From: Levilactobacillus angrenensis
Lineage (GTDB): Bacteria > Bacillota > Bacilli > Lactobacillales > Lactobacillaceae
Direction: 5' to 3'
Assembly: GCF_003946085.1 (NCBI RefSeq)
Contig: NZ_RHOB01000015.1
Coordinates: 1-61,934, forward strand
Length of the DNA: 61,934 nt
Shown here piece after piece: positions 1 through 7,998 of this stretch. The translations under genes and the position numbers were made by a program. The notes beneath the pieces were generated by a model. It was not told where the DNA came from, did not search any database, and worked only from the letters and a program-made list of their open reading frames with translations. Each line of letters begins with the position of its first letter. The stretch's first letter is position 1.

Positions 1-22
1 AGATCCGTTTAAGAAGTAAAAA

Positions 23-110
23 ACTACCAAGGCAACGAGAGTCAGCGGTTGGTAGTCTTTTGTTGGGCCCCTTTAAGGGGCTTTTTGCGTGTGATGAGCC
101 CTTCTAGGGC
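23..110. terminator. Tandem terminator hairpins at window start
   Basis: Three hairpins follow one another. Stem 23-30/49-56 is followed by TCTTTT. Stem 67-71/77-81 (GCCCC/GGGGC) is followed by five T. Stem 98-102/106-110 has no T-run. The first two look like rho-independent terminators of a gene lying left of the window; a frame ending in TAA at 17-19 could be its last codons. A fourth hairpin (8-bp stem, 121-128/132-139) follows. Confidence 0.7.
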
Positions 111-152
111 GGTTATAAAGCCACCAGCTGTGCTGGTGGATGTTTACTTCAA

Positions 153-315
153 CTGAAGGTTGAAAGATGAAAATCAGCTAGAAGCATTGTCACCACGCGA
201 CTCATGGCGTAAGAATAAGTCGTTTGCAGCTTCGTAGTTTGAGCTGGCCGCCTACCGTCCGCCAACTATGGGTTGAAACGCGGTGGGCGGACCGGTCGAG
301 CCAAGGGACGGCCCA
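153..315 (+). repeat. Dispersed intergenic repeat, copy A
   Basis: This stretch matches, with few differences, the reverse complement of 54090-54236 (copy E), starting at GAAGGTTGAAAGAT. Its GC-rich centre (245-295) matches copy B at 32590-32645. The centre folds on itself: GTCCGCC pairs with GGCGGAC. No gene is seen between the window start and 554; the interval holds hairpins, this repeat and the control region of the Rrf2-type gene. Confidence 0.75.
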
Positions 316-411
316 AAATCTCGATTGATTAGGTTAAGCTAATGCCAAAATGACTAGCCGCGAATCAAACCGAAAGTCAGTGTTACCAACGTTTAGCGAC
401 TGTAGCTAATG

Positions 412-425
412 TGAAATCGTTTACA
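412..425 (+). promoter_or_regulatory. cre-like site (CcpA) upstream of rrf2-mmpL
   Basis: The 14-mer TGAAATCGTTTACA fits every fixed position of the catabolite-responsive element consensus TGWAANCGNTNWCA. It is centred about 85 bases upstream of the predicted transcription start of the Rrf2-type gene. That distance is more usual for activation than for promoter blocking. CcpA binding is inferred from the motif alone. Confidence 0.55.
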
Positions 426-469
426 TGAAAAATTAATCAGCCCAGACGTCATTTAATGAGTCAAAAGCC

Positions 470-497
470 TTGAAAAAATGACTAAAGGGGATATAAT
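470..497 (+). promoter_or_regulatory. Promoter of rrf2-mmpL operon
   Basis: A -35 TTGAAA (470-475), a 16-base spacer and a perfect -10 TATAAT (492-497) form a good sigma-70-type promoter. It lies 57 bases before the GTG start. Confidence 0.7.
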
Positions 498-514
498 GTA
501 TCTCGTTTAAGAAT

Positions 515-532
515 TTCTGAAGGCAGTCAGAA
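515..532. promoter_or_regulatory. Inverted repeat, candidate Rrf2 operator
   Basis: TTCTGA and TCAGAA form a perfect inverted repeat separated by six bases, flanked by near-symmetric AAT/ATT. It lies between the -10 box and the ribosome binding site. A repressor bound here would block transcription. Autoregulation by the adjacent Rrf2-type protein is the simplest reading but is inferred. Confidence 0.4.
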
Positions 533-554
533 TTTGTGGTAAAGGAGGTCCATT

Positions 555-1076
555 GTGAAAGCTAAACCCAGTCTGGAACAGGCCCTGTGTATTGTCGCAT
601 TACTGGGCATCCAGGACCGTGAAATCCCGCTACATAGCCATTTGGTTGCTGAGCGTTTAGGGATTTCAACCAGCTATTTGAAAAAGATTATGCAGAAGTT
701 AGCCGGAGCCGACATTGTGAAGACGGTGTCCGGTCGCGATGGCGGGGTCGTGTTGACTCGGGATCCGCAGCAGATCACCTTGTTAGATGTGTTCGATGCC
801 ATCGAGGGGGCGACGTCATTTGTCAAGAACACCGGGCTGGTCAAGAAGGTCTTTGACTTCGATCAGAAGCAGGCCTTCATGCAGATGTATGGTCTGGCTG
901 ACCTCAAGGATCAACAGCCGGTGGCCAATGTCTTGGCCGTCTTCGCCGATGCTGAGCAGCGTTACCGCCAACAGCTGGCCACGTTAAACATCGGGGACAT
1001 TTTACCGACCACGGCGGATCAGCCGTTACTGCTGGATTGGACCAAATGGTTGACCCAGCACCCGACCACAGAATAG
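555..1076 (+). CDS. Rrf2 family transcriptional regulator
   Basis: The protein has 173 residues. An N-terminal winged helix-turn-helix (about 8-75, with LGISTSYLKKIMQKL and the wing GRDGGVVL) is typical of Rrf2 regulators. The three clustered cysteines that hold an iron-sulfur cluster in IscR and NsrR are absent; the only cysteine is near residue 12, so it probably does not sense through a cluster. The GTG start is fixed by AAGGAGG at 542-548. The next gene, an MMPL exporter, starts 40 bases downstream with no terminator between, so the two are probably one operon and this protein the local switch. The ligand is unknown. Confidence 0.85.
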   Translation: MKAKPSLEQALCIVALLGIQDREIPLHSHLVAERLGISTSYLKKIMQKLAGADIVKTVSGRDGGVVLTRDPQQITLLDVFDAIEGATSFVKNTGLVKKVFDFDQKQAFMQMYGLADLKDQQPVANVLAVFADAEQRYRQQLATLNIGDILPTTADQPLLLDWTKWLTQHPTTE

Positions 1077-1116
1077 AAGTTAGACACAAGAGAGAAATTA
1101 TTTAGGAGGTTTTCCC

Positions 1117-4100
1117 GTGCGCTGGATGAATAAGCATTACATCTGGAACGTTATCGGCTGGCTAGTGATCGTTATTCTAGCCGTCGTGACGATTCCCAAC
1201 ATGAGCAAATTGGTGGCTGACAAGGGGCAAATCACGGTGCCCAGCAACTACCAAAGTACGCGTGCGACGAACATGCAAAAGCAGTGGGGCCGTTCCCAAC
1301 GCGGTACCACGGCAGTCGTGGTCGTCTTTAACAATGGTGATTCTGCGCTGACCAATGCGCAAAACACCCAGATCGATCGAACGATTCAACGGATCAAGAA
1401 TCATGAAGATCAGTACCAAATTCGGTCGCTGACCGCTGCCAGTGATAGTTCAACGGCAGCGTCACAACTGATTTCTAAGGACAAGAGCACCCAGCTGTTA
1501 CAGCTGAACGTGCATAAGAGTTCGAGCCATTCGATCACGTCGATTCGCTCGCAGATCACCAAGTTGGCTAAGACTAGTGGCGTGAAGACTTACGTGACCG
1601 GGGCCGACGTCTTGAACCAAGACTTCTCCGATGCCACGCAAGCCGGTGTCCAAAAGACCGAGATCATTGCGGCCATCTTTATTTTCCTGGTGCTCTGGTT
1701 AGTCTTCCGGTCCCCCGTCACGCCGCTGTTCTCCCTGTTAACGGTGGGTGTGTCCGTCATCACTTCTATTTCAGTGGTGGCTAACTTAGTGGACCGTTTC
1801 AATTTCCCGTTTTCCAACTTCACGCAAGTCTTCATCGTCATCGTGCTGTTTGGGATTGGGACCGACTACAACATCTTACTGTATAACGAGTTCCGGGAGC
1901 GACTGGCCAATGGCAAGGACAAGTACACGGCGGCCAAGGAAGCCATTAAGATCGGTGGTCGCACGGTGCTGTACTCCGGGCTGTCCGTTTTAATCGGGAT
2001 GAGTGTCTTGGGCTTTGCCAACTTCTCGCTGTACAAATCAGCGGTCGGCATTGCCGTGGGGGTCGTGGTCTTACTGGCCGTACTCCTGACGCTGAACCCA
2101 TTTTTCATGGCCATCTGCGGTCGTCACATGTTCTGGCCCATCAAGAAGTTCCAAGGTGAAGGGGACAGTCGTTTGTGGCATGGCATGGCTAAGCACGCCA
2201 TGATTCGGCCCATCATCACGTTGATCATTACCGGTATTGTCTTCATCCCGCTGGCGTTGACCTCGCACGGGACGCTGGACTACGATAACTTGGTCGAAAT
2301 TGGGGATAACGTGCCTGCCAAGCAAGGGTTCAAAATCGTCCAGAACCATTTCTCCAAGGGGACGGCGGAACCAACCACCATCTACCTGCAAAGCAATCAC
2401 AAGTTAGATAATGAAAAATCTTTGCTATTGATCGACCGGTTGACCAAGCAACTCCAAGCCTCGACCGGGGTCAAGACCGTGGCTTCCGTCACCCAACCTG
2501 GGGGCAAGGCCATCAAGAAGCTTTACGTCCGTAACCAAATGAGTTCCGTGACGACTGGCTTGGTCAAGGCTCAAAAAGGGGTCAACAAGGTCAACAAGGG
2601 CTTGAAATCCGCCAACAGTCAATTGGGTAAACAAGACGTTGCTGGTGCGGTCAAGGACGCGAACAAATTAGCCTCCGGGGCCAAGCAAGTCAGCGACGGG
2701 ACGTCACAACTCCAGTCGGCCATTTCTCAAGTGTCGACCGGGGTGAACTCACTGAATAGCCAAGTCTCATCGGCATCCGGTGGCCAACAGGCGGCGCAAC
2801 TCGCCCAGTTGGAAACGGCCCTGCCCCAGTTGAACGCGGCCATTCAACAGTTGAACAACCAAGTATCAGCCAGTTCGACTAGCACGAGTGGGGTAACGAG
2901 TTCACTGTCGACCATCGGGACCAAGACCCAAGACATCGCGACGCAGCTGCAAAGTATCAAGAGTGCCATGGGCAATTTGCCTAGCGTGAGTGCCAGTTCG
3001 GTCGCCGCAGCCTTCAGTGCCCAAGGGGTACCATTGTCGGCTGCCCAAAAGCAAGTCTTAGCGGGCGTCTTACAGAAGCAAACGGCTGCCCAGTCGCAAT
3101 TGAAGTCGAGCCTGAGTGGCGCCTTGACCCAAATCGGTAGTGATGCCAGTGCCATTGGCTCCGCCGACCAGGGGGTTGCCAGTCAACTCCAGTCGTTACA
3201 AGGCTCAACGGCGACCTTACAAAGTGCCGTCGCCACGTTGGCTCAAAAAGCCAATATCGTCTTGCCTGGTGCTACGACGGCCCTGCAATCGGCTAGCTCC
3301 CAAAGTGCGCAGTTAGCTAGTGCGACGAGCCAGTTGTCTAGTGCCATGTTTACCATCAATGGTAAGATGCCGACGCTGGTCTCTGGCGCGAGTCAAGTCG
3401 CCGCGGGTAACCAGACCATGGCGGAAAAATTAGCCGCGATGAGTAAACAACTGACCGCCTTGCGAAAAGGTTTGGGCTCAGCCACCACTGGTTTGACCCA
3501 AGTCTCGACCGGGGTCGGCACCGCCAACAGTTATCTCAAGGGCCTGCAAAAATCAGCGGCTGCTGAGACGTTCTACATTCCGAAGAAGTCGATTCAAAGC
3601 GGGTCATTCAAGCAGTCGATGGACACCTACATGTCCCCGAACCGCAAGCTGACGAAGTTAACGGTCGTCTTAAATGATGACCCCAGTTCCGCCGCCGCCA
3701 TGGCGCGCTTGCCGAAACTGGAAAAGGTCGTTAACGGGTCACTGGAAGGGACGAGCCTGAGTGGGGCTAAGGTCGCCTTTGGTGGTAACACCTCGCAGAC
3801 CAACGATATCAACGAAATGGCGTCGAGTGACTTTACCCGGACCGTCATCATCATGTTAGCCGGCATCTTCATTGCCCTCATGGTCGTGACCCGGTCACTG
3901 GTTCAACCGATCGTCATCGAAGGGATCTTACTGGTCGCTTACTCTGGGGCCTTGACCATTGTGCACTGGTTAGTGGATCCGGTCTTAGGAACCGACATGT
4001 TGACGTGGAACACACCGTTCTTCACGTTTGTCATGCTGATCTCGCTTGGGGTCGACTACTCCATCTTCCTGATGCGTAAGTACCGGGAATTCCTGCACGA

Positions 4101-4398
4101 GCCGGGCGCTACCAGCGACAAGATGTTGCGGGCAGCCACGGTGATTGGCACGGTCGTCATCTCCGCGGGGGTCATCTTGAGCGGAACGTTTGCCGCCTTG
4201 ATTCCTTCTGGCGTCATGACGCTGATTCAAATCGCATTGGCTGTGATCATCGGGATTGTCTTGCTGGTCATCTTACTGCCAATCGTGATGCCAGCCGTCA
4301 TGAAGATCACCTACCCGTACCCGTATTCCAATATGCGTGAGGCGCCCGTCAATCACGAAGATGACGCCCAACCCACGCGGCGGAATCAACAGAAATAA
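1117..4398 (+). CDS. MMPL/RND family exporter (YdgH-like)
   Basis: This is a large membrane protein of 1093 residues. One membrane helix sits at the N terminus (about 9-27). Two MMPL membrane blocks follow (about 175-380 and 920-1070), each with the RND-type motif carrying the proton-relay Asp-Tyr: GIGTDYN near 246 and LGVDYSI near 977. Between them is an extracellular domain of about 500 residues very rich in Ser, Ala, Gln, Thr and Leu, with repeated coiled-coil-like heptads, similar in style to YdgH and Pip/YhgE proteins. Family members export lipids, peptides or toxic compounds using the proton gradient; the substrate here cannot be told. The GTG start has TAGGAGG 7 bases upstream. It is probably controlled by the Rrf2-type gene before it. 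Confidence 0.85.
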   Translation: MRWMNKHYIWNVIGWLVIVILAVVTIPNMSKLVADKGQITVPSNYQSTRATNMQKQWGRSQRGTTAVVVVFNNGDSALTNAQNTQIDRTIQRIKNHEDQYQIRSLTAASDSSTAASQLISKDKSTQLLQLNVHKSSSHSITSIRSQITKLAKTSGVKTYVTGADVLNQDFSDATQAGVQKTEIIAAIFIFLVLWLVFRSPVTPLFSLLTVGVSVITSISVVANLVDRFNFPFSNFTQVFIVIVLFGIGTDYNILLYNEFRERLANGKDKYTAAKEAIKIGGRTVLYSGLSVLIGMSVLGFANFSLYKSAVGIAVGVVVLLAVLLTLNPFFMAICGRHMFWPIKKFQGEGDSRLWHGMAKHAMIRPIITLIITGIVFIPLALTSHGTLDYDNLVEIGDNVPAKQGFKIVQNHFSKGTAEPTTIYLQSNHKLDNEKSLLLIDRLTKQLQASTGVKTVASVTQPGGKAIKKLYVRNQMSSVTTGLVKAQKGVNKVNKGLKSANSQLGKQDVAGAVKDANKLASGAKQVSDGTSQLQSAISQVSTGVNSLNSQVSSASGGQQAAQLAQLETALPQLNAAIQQLNNQVSASSTSTSGVTSSLSTIGTKTQDIATQLQSIKSAMGNLPSVSASSVAAAFSAQGVPLSAAQKQVLAGVLQKQTAAQSQLKSSLSGALTQIGSDASAIGSADQGVASQLQSLQGSTATLQSAVATLAQKANIVLPGATTALQSASSQSAQLASATSQLSSAMFTINGKMPTLVSGASQVAAGNQTMAEKLAAMSKQLTALRKGLGSATTGLTQVSTGVGTANSYLKGLQKSAAAETFYIPKKSIQSGSFKQSMDTYMSPNRKLTKLTVVLNDDPSSAAAMARLPKLEKVVNGSLEGTSLSGAKVAFGGNTSQTNDINEMASSDFTRTVIIMLAGIFIALMVVTRSLVQPIVIEGILLVAYSGALTIVHWLVDPVLGTDMLTWNTPFFTFVMLISLGVDYSIFLMRKYREFLHEPGATSDKMLRAATVIGTVVISAGVILSGTFAALIPSGVMTLIQIALAVIIGIVLLVILLPIVMPAVMKITYPYPYSNMREAPVNHEDDAQPTRRNQQK

Positions 4399-4471
4399 CT
4401 GAAAACACACGCAGTCACCGTGAGTGATATCGGCGGACGCGTGATGAAGTCAAGGTTAATGGATCAATTGA

Positions 4472-4512
4472 GGGATGTGGATGCTCACCTGAGTGGTGGG
4501 GATGCACATCCC
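4472..4512 (+). terminator. Terminator after mmpL
   Basis: An imperfect 18-bp stem (4472-4489/4495-4512) with ends GGGATGTG and CACATCCC is followed by TTTT. It ends the rrf2-mmpL unit. Confidence 0.65.
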
Positions 4513-4700
4513 TTTTGGTAGTGCCAGATTAGTGGCAGTGTCATGCCGTGCGGGCTTAATCTGACATCGGTGGTTTCGGCATGGTTAAAACTGCTGACTG
4601 GCCCGCAAAGCCTAAAGCCGGTTACCGACGACTAGCTGGGGATGATGAGCATCCGATTGATGCGGGGTATCCCAGTCAAAAGTGACAGGCTAACGATGTC

Positions 4701-4770
4701 TGTGACTAATTGGTAAGCGGTAGTAGGCGGTGGGTAACGACCGCTATTCGCGGAACGGTAAGGCGGCCAG
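4701..4770 (-). repeat. Degenerate dispersed repeat, copy G
   Basis: The reverse complement begins CTGGCCGCCTTACCG and resembles the core of copies A and B (CTGGCCGCCTACCG), then diverges. The relationship is weak. It lies in a 600-base gene-free interval (4399-4997) that otherwise holds the mmpL terminator, a palindrome at 4867 and a hairpin at 4923. Confidence 0.35.
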
Positions 4771-4866
4771 CTAGGCCCCGTATTGCCAAATCAACCACCT
4801 CCGCCATGAATTCAAGCTATCCAATTGCCAGCTGGTAGCTTATACTAAAGAATGAAGATGGGTTTG

Positions 4867-4882
4867 GGGAAAAGCTTTTCCC
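4867..4882. promoter_or_regulatory. Perfect 16-bp palindrome upstream of trmK
   Basis: GGGAAAAGCTTTTCCC is a perfect palindrome with no loop. It suits a dimeric DNA-binding protein better than an RNA hairpin. No known regulator motif was recognised. Confidence 0.35.
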
Positions 4883-4922
4883 AGACTCTAGTGTGCCAAG
4901 GTTAAATGGCCAAAATGTGTGC

Positions 4923-4965
4923 CCCCAGGTAGCTAGTTTTGCTTAAAACGACTAGCCGCCTGGGG
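4923..4965 (+). other. Stem-loop in trmK leader
   Basis: A stem of 16 positions (4923-4938/4950-4965) has one clear mismatch and two G-U pairs, with outer arms CCCCAGG and CCTGGGG. It has no T-run and lies 32 bases before the trmK start, so it may be a leader RNA structure or an older repeat. Confidence 0.45.
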
Positions 4966-4997
4966 TCCCACGCTGATAGCAGAAAGGAAGATTTAGC

Positions 4998-5705
4998 ATG
5001 GATGCAGACCATCTCTCACAACGATTGGCCACCGTCGCCAGTTACGTGCCACAGGGGGCGCGGTTAGCCGACATTGGGACCGACCACGCCTATTTACCGG
5101 TGAACCTTGCCAAACGAGGAATCATCGTCGGGGGGGTCGCCGGTGAAGTGGTCCCCGGACCCTTTAAAAATGCACAACACGAAATCAATCAAGAGGGATT
5201 GGACGATAAAATTACCGCCCGCTTAGCCAATGGGCTTCAAGCCATTAAACCCACCGATCAGATCGACACGGTGGCTATCGCCGGAATGGGCGGCACGTTG
5301 ATCACCCAGATCCTGACCCAAGACTTTGACCGCTTAGCGGGGGTCCAACGCTTGATCCTCCAGCCCAACGTGGGTGAAGCCAACGTCCGCCAATTTTTAA
5401 TGACCCACGGTTTTCAGCTAATGACGGAACAGATTGTCAGTGAAGACGGCCACGATTATGAGATCTTGGTGGCCGACCGCAATACCCAGCCCCAACAGTA
5501 CACCGCTGAAGAATTGCGCTTCGGTCCGTATTTATTAGCGGAACACAACGCCATCTTTGTGGCCAAATGGCAACGGGAACTCGACCGCGCGCAAGTCGTC
5601 TTGCACCAGGTCCAGTCCGCCCATGAGGTACCGGCGGCCAAGGTAGCTGAATTAACGGAAAAAATCGCAGAGATCAAGGAGGTCTTGCAACGTGTTGGTG
5701 CGTGA
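4998..5705 (+). CDS. trmK: tRNA (adenine(22)-N1)-methyltransferase
   Basis: The protein has 235 residues, matching the TrmK (YqfN) family that methylates N1 of adenine 22 in tRNA using S-adenosylmethionine. The Rossmann-type SAM site begins with ADIGTDHAYLP near 23-33, diagnostic for the family. IAGMGGTLI near 93 and LQPN near 118 follow, and a helical coiled-coil tail ends the protein. The ATG start has AAAGGAAG upstream. The gene overlaps the next one by 14 bases, as in many Firmicutes where trmK and a Nif3-family gene are paired. The sigma factor gene rpoD, often just upstream, is not in the window. Confidence 0.92.
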   Translation: MDADHLSQRLATVASYVPQGARLADIGTDHAYLPVNLAKRGIIVGGVAGEVVPGPFKNAQHEINQEGLDDKITARLANGLQAIKPTDQIDTVAIAGMGGTLITQILTQDFDRLAGVQRLILQPNVGEANVRQFLMTHGFQLMTEQIVSEDGHDYEILVADRNTQPQQYTAEELRFGPYLLAEHNAIFVAKWQRELDRAQVVLHQVQSAHEVPAAKVAELTEKIAEIKEVLQRVGA

Positions 5706-6498
5706 TTTAGTTGAACGATTTGAACAATTTGCCCCGCGGGGGTGGGCCGAACCCGGGGATCCGGTCGGCTTACAGTTGGGTAGTCTTGATGCGCCAGTCC
5801 ACAAGGTGTTGGTGACCCTAGACGTGCGGCCGGAGGTGGTTGCTGAAGCCATTGAGGTAGGGGCTGATTTTATTTTTGCCCATCACCCGATGATGTTTCA
5901 CCCGGCGAAGAACTTGGATCTAGCGGTGCCGCAAAACCAAATGTACGCGACGCTGTTACAGCACCACATCACGGTGTACGGGGCCCATACCAATCTCGAC
6001 AGTGCGCCTGACGGGATGAACGATTGGTTGGCCGCTGAGCTGGGGCTACAACACACCACCGGCTTAGTCCCCAGCAATGGTGCCACGGCTACTCCGGCGA
6101 TCATGATGGGCCGAGTGGGTGACTTGAAGCAGCCGACCACGGTCCAGGCCTTTGCGTTACGGTGCAAGACCATCTTTCACGTCGGTGGGTTGCGGCTGAT
6201 CAGTCATACGCCGGACGCGCCCGTTAGCCGGGTGGCCGTGTTAGGTGGGTCTGGGGGTCCGTTTTACCAGGCCGCCATTGCCCAGCATGCCGACGTGTAC
6301 GTGACCGGTGACATTTCCTATCATCCCGGCCATGACATGATTGCGGCGGGACTTAGCGTCATCGACCCGGGTCACCACATTGAATGCATCTGTCAGCCGC
6401 ATTTGACGCAGCTGTTTCAGCAGTGGGCCCAGGAAAATGACTGGCCGATCACGGTCCAAGCCACGACGCTCAATACTGACCCGTTTACTTTTCTTTAG
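5692..6498 (+). CDS. Nif3-like dinuclear metal centre protein (YqfO family)
   Basis: The 268-residue protein belongs to the Nif3/YqfO family. Metal ligands appear as HHPMMFHP near 63-70 and HTNLDS near 98-103, and the C-terminal half has GDISYH and GHHIEC, which complete the two-metal site. It is the short form: the CutA-like insert of about 100 residues found in Bacillus subtilis YqfO (373 residues) is missing, as in E. coli YbgI. Some relatives are annotated as GTP cyclohydrolase 1 type 2, but the true substrate is not settled. The GTG start is supported by AAGGAGG at 5676-5682 inside the end of trmK, so the pair is translationally coupled. Confidence 0.88.
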   Translation: MLVRDLVERFEQFAPRGWAEPGDPVGLQLGSLDAPVHKVLVTLDVRPEVVAEAIEVGADFIFAHHPMMFHPAKNLDLAVPQNQMYATLLQHHITVYGAHTNLDSAPDGMNDWLAAELGLQHTTGLVPSNGATATPAIMMGRVGDLKQPTTVQAFALRCKTIFHVGGLRLISHTPDAPVSRVAVLGGSGGPFYQAAIAQHADVYVTGDISYHPGHDMIAAGLSVIDPGHHIECICQPHLTQLFQQWAQENDWPITVQATTLNTDPFTFL

Positions 6499-6554
6499 CC
6501 GCGAAAACGCGTACACTGAGTTTGTAAGTTATCTTAATTGAGGAGTGATTTATT

Positions 6555-7796
6555 TTGGCAAAGTATGAAAATTTGATTCCCCGGTTTCTGAAATACGTGA
6601 AGATCAACACCCGTTCGACCCCTAATTCAACGACCATTCCCTCCAACGAACGGTTGACGAAGTTCGCTGAGGGCTTAGTTGAAGACTTGAAGGCCATTGG
6701 CTTAACGAACGTTCACATCAATGCGCAGTCTAGTTACGTTTACGCGACCTTACCCGCCAACACGGACAAGGCGGTCAAGAAGCTCGGGTTCATTTCCCAC
6801 TTTGACACGGCTGATTTCAATAGTGAAAACATCAACCCCCAGTTCGTCGAAAACTACGATGGCCAATCCGTCATCAAGTTGGACGACGCGGGTAAGTACA
6901 CCTTGGACCCAGCCGTCTTCCCTAATTTGAAGAATTACCAGGGCGACACGCTGATCACCACGGATGGCAGTACCCTGTTAGGGGCCGACGACAAGTCCGG
7001 GGTCGCTGAAATCATGGCCGCCGCCGAATACCTATTGGCTCACCCAGAAATCAAGCACGGCGAAATTGAAATTGGCTTAGGTCCGGATGAAGAAATCGGG
7101 ACCGGGGCCGACCACTTCGACGTCAAGGACTTCGGTGCCGACATTGCCTACACCGTCGATGGTGGACCACTGGGCCAATTGGAATACGAAACGTTCAACG
7201 CCGCCGATGCCCAAGTGGAGATCACGGGGACCAACGTGCACCCGGCTGAAGCCAAGGGGGTCATGGTCAACGCTTCGCAAGTCGCCATGGACTTCCACGC
7301 GGCCTTGCCTGAACATGACCGGCCAGAAAACACGGAAGGACGCGAAGGCTTCTTCCACCTTTACAGCATGAACGGCACGGTGGATTCCGCGCACTTGAGC
7401 TACATCATCCGTGATCACGACCGGCAGATCTTTGAAGACCGCAAGAAGTTGTTCCAAGGGGTCGCTGACCAATTGAACAAGCAATACGGGTCTCAGCGTG
7501 TCGACGTGACCATCAAGGACCAATACTACAACATGCGCGAAGTCATTGAAAAAGACATGACGGTCGTTGACCTGGCTAAGCAAGCCTTAGAAGACTTGGA
7601 CATCAAGCCACTGATCTTCCCAGTGCGTGGGGGGACTGATGGGTCCAAGATTTCCTTCATGGGCTTGCCAACACCGAACCTCTTTGCCGGTGGCGAAAAC
7701 ATGCACGGGCGCTTCGAATACGTCTCCGAACAGACCATGGAAAAGGCCACGGACGTCATTATCAAGATTGCCGAATTGGCGGAACAACAGGCATAA
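6555..7796 (+). CDS. pepT: Peptidase T (tripeptide aminopeptidase)
   Basis: The 413-residue M20B zinc peptidase removes N-terminal residues from tripeptides in the cytoplasm, feeding amino acids from peptide uptake. Metal and catalytic motifs are visible in order: SHFDTADF near 78-85, GADDKSG near 141, [12 protein letters not shown] near 176 and [11 protein letters not shown] near 358. The bulge domain between has the dimerising NVHPAEAKG motif. The start is TTG, chosen because GAGGAG lies 10 bases upstream and the family N terminus begins there. It stands alone, and clpB follows with its own promoter. Confidence 0.93.
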   Translation: MAKYENLIPRFLKYVKINTRSTPNSTTIPSNERLTKFAEGLVEDLKAIGLTNVHINAQSSYVYATLPANTDKAVKKLGFISHFDTADFNSENINPQFVENYDGQSVIKLDDAGKYTLDPAVFPNLKNYQGDTLITTDGSTLLGADDKSGVAEIMAAAEYLLAHPEIKHGEIEIGLGPDEEIGTGADHFDVKDFGADIAYTVDGGPLGQLEYETFNAADAQVEITGTNVHPAEAKGVMVNASQVAMDFHAALPEHDRPENTEGREGFFHLYSMNGTVDSAHLSYIIRDHDRQIFEDRKKLFQGVADQLNKQYGSQRVDVTIKDQYYNMREVIEKDMTVVDLAKQALEDLDIKPLIFPVRGGTDGSKISFMGLPTPNLFAGGENMHGRFEYVSEQTMEKATDVIIKIAELAEQQA

Positions 7797-7803
7797 ATTA
7801 ATT

Positions 7804-7820
7804 GGTCAAAATAGGTCAAA
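7804..7820 (+). promoter_or_regulatory. CtsR box of clpB
   Basis: GGTCAAA-ATA-GGTCAAA is an exact match to the CtsR heat-shock repressor heptad repeat (RGTCAAANANRGTCAAA). It lies directly upstream of a promoter formed by TTGCTT (7826-7831) and TAGAAT (7848-7853) with a 16-base spacer. It places clpB in the class III heat-shock regulon. Confidence 0.9.
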
Positions 7821-7867
7821 TTATTTTGCTTTTGCGCTAAAATCAGTTAGAATATGAGTGAAAAATG

Positions 7868-7896
7868 GAGGTTAACCTAAGGGTTGCCTCTTTTTT
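7868..7896 (+). terminator. Terminator-like hairpin between pepT and clpB
   Basis: Stem GAGG..AACC (7868-7877) pairs with GGTT..CCTC (7882-7890), with a small internal loop, and six T follow. It lies just after the predicted CtsR-controlled promoter, so it could end pepT transcripts, act as an attenuator in the clpB leader, or both. Confidence 0.55.
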
Positions 7897-7998
7897 CGAC
7901 CGCTGGCTCGGGTAAGTGACGCCTAATGCCAGCACGGTGACGACACTGGCGGCGGTCCAAACGAAAACTAACAATAAAATCAACGAGGAGGAGTTTTG

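Noticed and set aside
7854-7880. Eight-codon leader peptide (MSEKWRLT) before clpB
   Set aside because: Its ATG overlaps the predicted -10 box and transcription would start after it; there is no SD.
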